Assembly: GCA_947631315.1 (NCBI GenBank)
Contig: CANRLA010000049.1
Span: forward strand, 1-9,883
Reading direction: 5' to 3'
Length of the DNA: 9,883 nt
From: an uncultured Clostridia bacterium
Lineage (GTDB): Bacteria; Bacillota; Clostridia; TANB77; CAG-508
The stretch's first letter is position 1. Each line of letters opens with the position of its first letter. This document shows positions 5,461-9,883 of this stretch, piece after piece. The position numbers and the translations under genes are program-made. The notes beneath the pieces are model-generated. The model was given only the letters and a program-made list of their open reading frames with translations. It did not search any database and was not told the DNA's origin.

Positions 5461-7796
5461 GCTGTTACACCTTCTCCTGGTTTTGTTGTCATTAACTTAT
5501 AAAGTTCTGTATTTTTTGGAAATTTATTTGCAAATGGAATTAAAGAACTTCCTATTTTTATCAATCCTTCTCCTGCATTTACATTTGTTATATAACTCAT
5601 TTGTAAGTCAGAAATATTTAACAATTTTGCAAGTTCTACTCTATCTGTGCTTGCTTGATTTAGCATAATAATCAATTCACTATTCGCAAGCATAGTTCTT
5701 GCTGTATGACTTTGTAACATATCTTCCACATTTTGTGTTATTCCCGTTGCATAAGCTCCATATTTTCTTACTCGCTTCCATAATGTAAATAAGAAGTTTG
5801 CTGAATATTCATGTTGAAATAACAAATAGATTTCATCAATAAAAATAAAGGTATTTCTACCTTTTACTCTATTCATTGTTATTCTATTTAATATTGAATC
5901 TAAAACTACTAGCATTCCAATAGGTAATAATTGCTTTCCTAGGTCTAAAATATCATAACATAGCAATTTATTATTTGTATCAACATTTGTTGTCTTTGCA
6001 AAAGTATTTAGGCTACCATTTACAAATAACTCTATTGCTAGAGCTATCTCTTTTGCTTCTGGCTCTTTCTGTCTTAATAATTCTTCATAAAAATCTTGTA
6101 GTGTCGGTGGTGTACCTTGATAATTACCTTGCTGATAATATCTATAAACACTTGCGGTGCATCTATCTATTATAGATTTTTGTTTTGCACCCAAATTATT
6201 ACTTCCTATCAACTGCTCACAAAGAGATAATATAAACTCTGATTTTAATATTACAGGATTTGCTCCATCTCCATACTCACTATTCATGTCCATAGCATTT
6301 ATATGATTATCACTTGTTGCTGATATATGGATAATTTCTCCGCCTAGTGCTTTTATAAGTGGCGAATATTCTCGTTCGGGGTCTATAACAATTATATCTG
6401 CATTAGAATCTCTTAATATTGTAGATACAATTTCTTCTTTTGCTGTAAATGACTTACCACTTCCAGACACTCCAAGTATAAAACTATTACCATTTAATAA
6501 TTGCTTTCTATCAGCTATTATCATATTTTTTGAAATTACATTTTGACCATAATAAACACCATTATCATGTCTAATTTCTTGTACCCTAAATGGTATAAAG
6601 ACCGCTAGTGATTCAGTTGTTAATGTACGAAGTGCGTCTATTTTTCTTACTCCAAAAGGCATAGCTGTATTTAAGCCATCCATTTGTTGAAACCTTAATA
6701 TTGCAAATTGGCATAAGTGTTTCCTTGCAGTTGTTAATAGTGCTTCTGTATCATTATCAAGTTGTTCTTTTGTTTCTGCTGTATGCACCATAGTTAATAC
6801 TGATAGGAACATTCGTTGATCACGAGTAACTAAATCATCTAAAAATTCTTTACTTTGCTCTCTTTGTTGTTCCATATCATAAGGAATAATTGCACTAAAA
6901 TTATTATTTGCATTTTGTCGTCTTTGCCAGTTTGTTATATTAGTTTCTATTCCTAATCTTCTATTTTCCGCTTCCTTAACTGCTTCATCCATAGGTACTG
7001 GAACAACATCTATACTCATCATCATATTTCTGTTAATGTCTGTTAGTTCTGCTACCATACTATCTTTTATATAGCTTGCATACTCTTTTAAGAATATTAC
7101 CCTTCCATATCTATTTCCTATTTTGAAATAATCACTTTGAAATTCCATTGAATCGGGACAAATAAAATCTTTATAACTATGTCCTTTTTTCATACTCTGC
7201 AACATATCAAATGTAAAAGCTGTTTCTTCTCCTACTCTATAAAAATCATAGAAAATTCTTAATCTTTCTATTGCATCTAATTCTACGCATATAGAGCCTA
7301 GTTCCTTAAAATGATTTATTAAGTCAGTTCCAACTCTTGCAAAATAATTACGAGCTTCTTCTATACTTTTTTTGTCAACGGATATTGTTATAAATTTTTC
7401 TTGTATAATTCCGTTCGCTCCTGATACTTTACTTAATAGCATTTTATTATATTCTTCTCTATATTTATCTAATTCGTCTTTTGCCATAGGTAGCATTATA
7501 TTTTTTTCAAAGTCAATTTTATTTAATCTACGATTTGCTATTGTTATTTTTGTTGTTGCTCCTGTATCAAAACTATTTAATACTTCTGAATATTCTAAAA
7601 ACATTGCTTCTTTATCATCTCTGCTTGCAACAGCATAATTTATATCACTAAATTTATAACATTTTGAATATTTATTTTTCCCAACTAAAAAGATGCCATC
7701 TTCCCATATTGTTTTTACAGGAATGGCATCTTGCACACTTTTCGGAACAACAAATCTTTCTTTGTCTTGCTTAAATATTTTGTTTAATGTTTTCAT
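5457..7796 (-). CDS. VirB4/TraE-like conjugation ATPase
   Basis: Energises assembly and substrate movement in the type IV secretion channel at the inner face of the membrane. 779 aa, full length for the Gram-positive ICE family. The N-terminal VirB4 domain covers ~1-400. Walker A is GVSGSGKS (442-449), IIVIDPEREYSPL is at 468-480, Walker B is IFIDEI (650-655), and a following GITQN motif (~685) is typical of the VirB4/TraC group. The start ATG 7796 lies inside the end of the PrgI gene (26-bp overlap), and the stop overlaps the sortase start. Close spacing on both sides shows one operon. Confidence 0.95.
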   Translation of the reverse strand: MKTLNKIFKQDKERFVVPKSVQDAIPVKTIWEDGIFLVGKNKYSKCYKFSDINYAVASRDDKEAMFLEYSEVLNSFDTGATTKITIANRRLNKIDFEKNIMLPMAKDELDKYREEYNKMLLSKVSGANGIIQEKFITISVDKKSIEEARNYFARVGTDLINHFKELGSICVELDAIERLRIFYDFYRVGEETAFTFDMLQSMKKGHSYKDFICPDSMEFQSDYFKIGNRYGRVIFLKEYASYIKDSMVAELTDINRNMMMSIDVVPVPMDEAVKEAENRRLGIETNITNWQRRQNANNNFSAIIPYDMEQQREQSKEFLDDLVTRDQRMFLSVLTMVHTAETKEQLDNDTEALLTTARKHLCQFAILRFQQMDGLNTAMPFGVRKIDALRTLTTESLAVFIPFRVQEIRHDNGVYYGQNVISKNMIIADRKQLLNGNSFILGVSGSGKSFTAKEEIVSTILRDSNADIIVIDPEREYSPLIKALGGEIIHISATSDNHINAMDMNSEYGDGANPVILKSEFILSLCEQLIGSNNLGAKQKSIIDRCTASVYRYYQQGNYQGTPPTLQDFYEELLRQKEPEAKEIALAIELFVNGSLNTFAKTTNVDTNNKLLCYDILDLGKQLLPIGMLVVLDSILNRITMNRVKGRNTFIFIDEIYLLFQHEYSANFLFTLWKRVRKYGAYATGITQNVEDMLQSHTARTMLANSELIIMLNQASTDRVELAKLLNISDLQMSYITNVNAGEGLIKIGSSLIPFANKFPKNTELYKLMTTKPGEGVTA

Positions 7797-8190
7797 TACT
7801 ATTTATAGTTCCCTTCTTTCCTATTTTCTCTTTCATTGATTTTTTTATTCTTTTTTTCTCTCTTTCCTTATCTTGTAATAGTTCCGCATACAAGTTTACA
7901 GGCTTAAAAACTAATTTTTTTGGAATTAGTATTTCTGATTTTACCCATGCACTTATAAACTTTTCTGCTGGCATTCCGTTATATTTAACGAAGCCCAAAA
8001 TAGCAAATGGTATTACTGCTAAAATACATACCCATGATAGTGTTTCAATCCCAAAATATGGCTTTAAAATAAAATATAAGCATACTGCTATTACACACGC
8101 ACTTATAGAAAAAAAGAACTGTCTAATTGACAGTCCAAAAAATATTGATTCAGTATACTCTCTTATTTCACGATTAATTTTTACTTCCAT
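7771..8190 (-). CDS. PrgI-family membrane protein of the conjugation apparatus
   Basis: 139 aa. A short basic N-terminus (MEVKINREIREYTESIFFGLSI) and two transmembrane helices at ~23-42 and ~50-68 (LSWVCILAVIPFAILGFV). KYNGMPAEKF and IPKKLVFKPVNLYAEL follow, a pattern characteristic of PrgI proteins (VirB3-like) found immediately upstream of VirB4 in these elements. The Lys-rich tail is cytoplasmic. ATG 8190 follows the upstream stop directly (TAA-ATG), with AGGGAG about 13 nt upstream. Confidence 0.93.
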   Translation of the reverse strand: MEVKINREIREYTESIFFGLSIRQFFFSISACVIAVCLYFILKPYFGIETLSWVCILAVIPFAILGFVKYNGMPAEKFISAWVKSEILIPKKLVFKPVNLYAELLQDKEREKKRIKKSMKEKIGKKGTINSNENIKQNI

Positions 8191-9000
8191 TTATCGAGCT
8201 TTCATCTCCCTATTTCTTTTTAATTGTTTTAAATCATTTTCTATTGGTTTTATTGTAGATGCCTTATCTCTCAACTCTACTTTTTCATTATTTATAGATA
8301 AAGTATCTATATCATAAATAAACTCCATTAGTGCTTTTTTTAAATCTTTACTATTAGTATTACTTAATGAAAGACTACACAGTTTTTTAAATGATGGTAT
8401 TGAAATTTTATATTTATCAAATAACTCTTTAAATTCTGAAATTTTTTTGTTTAATATAGTATGATTATCTATGTTTAAATATAAATTAATTATATCTTTG
8501 AATAGCCCTTCTCCTGAACCATTTCCTATATCTAATTCATGCTCAATTCCTGATACCATGTCTTCGTCAAAAGAAAGTTCATCCCAATACTCATTAATTA
8601 AATTATGAAATTTTGTATCTACTTTTATAAAAGTCATATTTGCTAATATTGGATAATAAGGATTTACCATTTGTCCCATATTATATCTAATTGTATATTC
8701 GTTTTTTTCTTTTGAACAAAGAATTAATCCTTCTGGATCATCTCCAAAATAATCTTCTAAATGTTCATTTTGTTCATTTAAATATTTATCAATTTCTTCA
8801 TCTCCATAAAAATCTTTGGGAGATACACAATAAGCAGGATGTACTTCTCTTATTCCCTTATCTATATAATTTAATTTATAAGTAATTCCTTTAATACTAT
8901 CATTTTCATCTTCAATATTTGCCTTTATATATCCTAAATCTTCTACTTTATCCTTTGCATAATCATTGTATATCTTTTTGAAATTAATATTTATATTCAT
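8191..9000 (-). CDS. Acidic soluble protein of unknown function in the conjugation operon
   Basis: 269 aa, not recognised. Rich in Asp/Glu, especially 60-180 (DFYGDEEIDKYLNEQNEHLEDYFGDDPEG; ELSFDEDMVSGIEHELDIGNG), with no signal peptide or membrane segment. The C-terminus becomes basic (LKQLKRNREMKAR). There are no catalytic motifs I can name. The start ATG 9000 lies just after the upstream stop (TAA-A-ATG) with AAGGAAG as ribosome binding site. It occupies the place next to PrgI where related elements usually carry a VirB6/TrbL-like membrane protein, but it is clearly not one. Confidence 0.8.
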   Translation of the reverse strand: MNININFKKIYNDYAKDKVEDLGYIKANIEDENDSIKGITYKLNYIDKGIREVHPAYCVSPKDFYGDEEIDKYLNEQNEHLEDYFGDDPEGLILCSKEKNEYTIRYNMGQMVNPYYPILANMTFIKVDTKFHNLINEYWDELSFDEDMVSGIEHELDIGNGSGEGLFKDIINLYLNIDNHTILNKKISEFKELFDKYKISIPSFKKLCSLSLSNTNSKDLKKALMEFIYDIDTLSINNEKVELRDKASTIKPIENDLKQLKRNREMKAR

Positions 9001-9001
9001 T

Positions 9002-9310
9002 TTATCTTACTTCCTTATTTTTATTATATTTTTTCTCCTTATCTGATTTAATCAATTTATCTATTGTATCTACTTCTTGATTTTTAGATATAAAAGTTTC
9101 AAAATCTATATAGTTGTTTTGTGATTTATTTCCAAATTTTAATTCTTCATTTGTGATTATAGAACCAACTCTATTTACTAGAACACTTTTTTCAATGGTA
9201 GCAATTTCTTTACCATCATCACTATGTCTTAAATCATAACAGAATAAGCCCTTTTCTTTAATTTTTTGTTTTTCCTCATTTCCTTGATAATTTGTGATTA
9301 AATATCTCAT
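9002..9310 (-). CDS. Small mobile-element protein with YDLRHSDDG / LVNRVGSIIT motifs
   Basis: 102 aa. The block CYDLRHSDDGKEIATIEKSVLVNRVGSIITNEEL (24-57) followed by NYIDFETFISKN resembles small accessory proteins of Tn1549-like elements and their large polyvalent protein-associated domains. I cannot name the exact family or function. The tail is highly charged and Lys/Asn-rich. ATG 9310 is 4 nt after the previous stop, with GGAGG inside the end of the previous gene, so it is translationally linked. Confidence 0.75.
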   Translation of the reverse strand: MRYLITNYQGNEEKQKIKEKGLFCYDLRHSDDGKEIATIEKSVLVNRVGSIITNEELKFGNKSQNNYIDFETFISKNQEVDTIDKLIKSDKEKKYNKNKEVR

Positions 9311-9313
9311 CTT

Positions 9314-9811
9314 TTATCTTGCCTCCATTCTTCTTTTTACTTTCTTTTCACTTAACTCTTTTTTATTTTCTTCTTTGACTTTTTCAAATATTTGTCTTAA
9401 ATATTGGTGCATTTTAAAACTAGCCCTCTTATTATTCGTTAGTTTGTAAGCAAATTCTCCTGTTTTAAAATTATATTTTACTAATCTGTTATTTATAAAG
9501 CCTTTTGTTGCAAGTGGAATCTCAATTTCATATTGCTTTGCTAAATATAAAATAGCATTTTGTATTGTTTTTCCATTCTCATAATTATCATCTTTATAAA
9601 ACTCAAGATTATCTATTGATACATTTTCTCCTATTAATATTTTGTGTTTTATGTCCTTTAATTTATTTTTGAAAATAGAATTTGTTTTCTCTACTACTTC
9701 TTTTTTGTATTGCCTTTCTGCTTCTTTCTCTTTGATTTTTTCTGCATTTCTTTGTTTAATTATATTTTCTCTACATTTTTTTGCGTTATCATATAAATCA
9801 GGATAATGAAT
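9314..9811 (-). pseudogene. 5'-truncated gene of the conjugation operon, cut by an insertion sequence
   Basis: Open frame of 165 residues ending at TAA 9316-9314, with TAG at 9814-9812 upstream and no ATG before the internal one at 9412. The start is missing, and IS-like sequence begins at ~9815. The N-terminal remnant is a charged coiled-coil-like stretch (LYDNAKKCRENIIKQRNAEKI and following). The C-terminal part (EIEIPLATKGFINNRL ... YKLTNNKRASFKMHQYL) recalls a domain common in accessory proteins of Tn1549-like elements, with a 'PL.tkGwiNn.L' core. I cannot name it with certainty. It ends KRRMEAR, similar to the 269-aa gene's end. Confidence 0.6.
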
Positions 9812-9814
9812 CTA

Positions 9815-9883
9815 TGTCAAGTTTTTGGACACAAAATCGTGTAAATTTTATGCTGATATTTTTTCTACTTCATAAGGTATTTG
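9815..9883 (-). mobile_element. End of an insertion sequence (incomplete at window edge)
   Basis: TGTCAAGTTTTTGGACA (9815-9831) looks like a terminal inverted repeat of the TG...CA type. It is followed by a small hairpin ACAC-AAAATC-GTGT and then, on the minus strand, the tail of an open frame ending ~33 bp from the terminus, typical IS spacing. It replaces the 5' part of the next gene. The other end, and thus the family and target duplication, lies outside the window. Confidence 0.5.
9848..9883 (-). CDS. C-terminal tail of a DDE transposase (partial)
   Basis: The frame QIPYEVEKISA then TAA (9850-9848). An xxPxEV stretch just before the end is usual in rve-type transposases (IS3, IS30, IS481 families). 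Only 11 residues are visible, so the family cannot be decided. Confidence 0.35.
   Translation of the reverse strand, partial: QIPYEVEKISA

Noticed and set aside
1..9883. tRNA, rRNA, CRISPR array or attachment site
   Set aside because: No cloverleaf-like GC-rich segment, no regularly spaced repeats and no integrase-linked direct repeats were seen in the window.

Overview
The window comes from a very AT-rich low-GC Gram-positive bacterium, most likely a member of the Clostridia or Tissierellia. It reads as part of an integrative conjugative element related to the Tn1549/Tn916-like group. The grounds are strong AGGAGG-type ribosome binding sites, TTG starts, A/T-ending codons, normal use of TGA as a stop, and a PrgI - VirB4-like ATPase - cell-wall hydrolase operon with a class B sortase.

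Layout. Positions 1-2807 (minus strand) hold a two-gene operon. An ExoIII-type nuclease with a single +1 frame break is followed, with its stop codon touching the next ribosome binding site, by a group II intron-like reverse transcriptase that runs off the left edge. The RT carries a C-terminal Cys/His element resembling a dead HNH and then a separate ~75-residue domain. Positions 3006-3251 (plus strand) hold a small divergent XRE-type regulator. Positions 3252-3603 have no sizeable gene but are dense in signals: an 18-bp perfect inverted repeat, a 10-codon open frame with a strong ribosome binding site, one promoter on each strand, and a hairpin-plus-T-run terminator that would end a ~70-nt plus-strand RNA. 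Positions 3604-9811 (minus strand) are one tightly packed conjugation operon, in order of transcription: a 5'-truncated unknown gene, a 102-aa unknown, an acidic 269-aa unknown, PrgI-type membrane protein, VirB4-like ATPase, class B sortase, and a membrane-anchored CHAP hydrolase that again contains one +1 frame break. From about 9815 the end of an insertion sequence cuts into the operon's upstream part.

How the genes work together. PrgI and VirB4 would form the inner-membrane base and motor of the DNA-transfer channel, and the CHAP enzyme would open peptidoglycan. The sortase may anchor a surface protein encoded elsewhere. The regulator/ExoIII/RT block looks like cargo, and a defence or DNA-processing role is possible but not shown here.

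Most striking observation. Both broken genes are exactly one base too long, and each is repaired by skipping the C of an in-frame CGG codon (GAA-CGG-A and GGA-CGG-T), giving glycine where the family expects it. By my scan, CGG never occurs as an in-frame codon anywhere else in the roughly 3,000 codons of the window, although the trinucleotide straddles codons a dozen times. This suggests either +1 frameshifting at an undecoded CGG codon or two coincidental indels or sequence errors.
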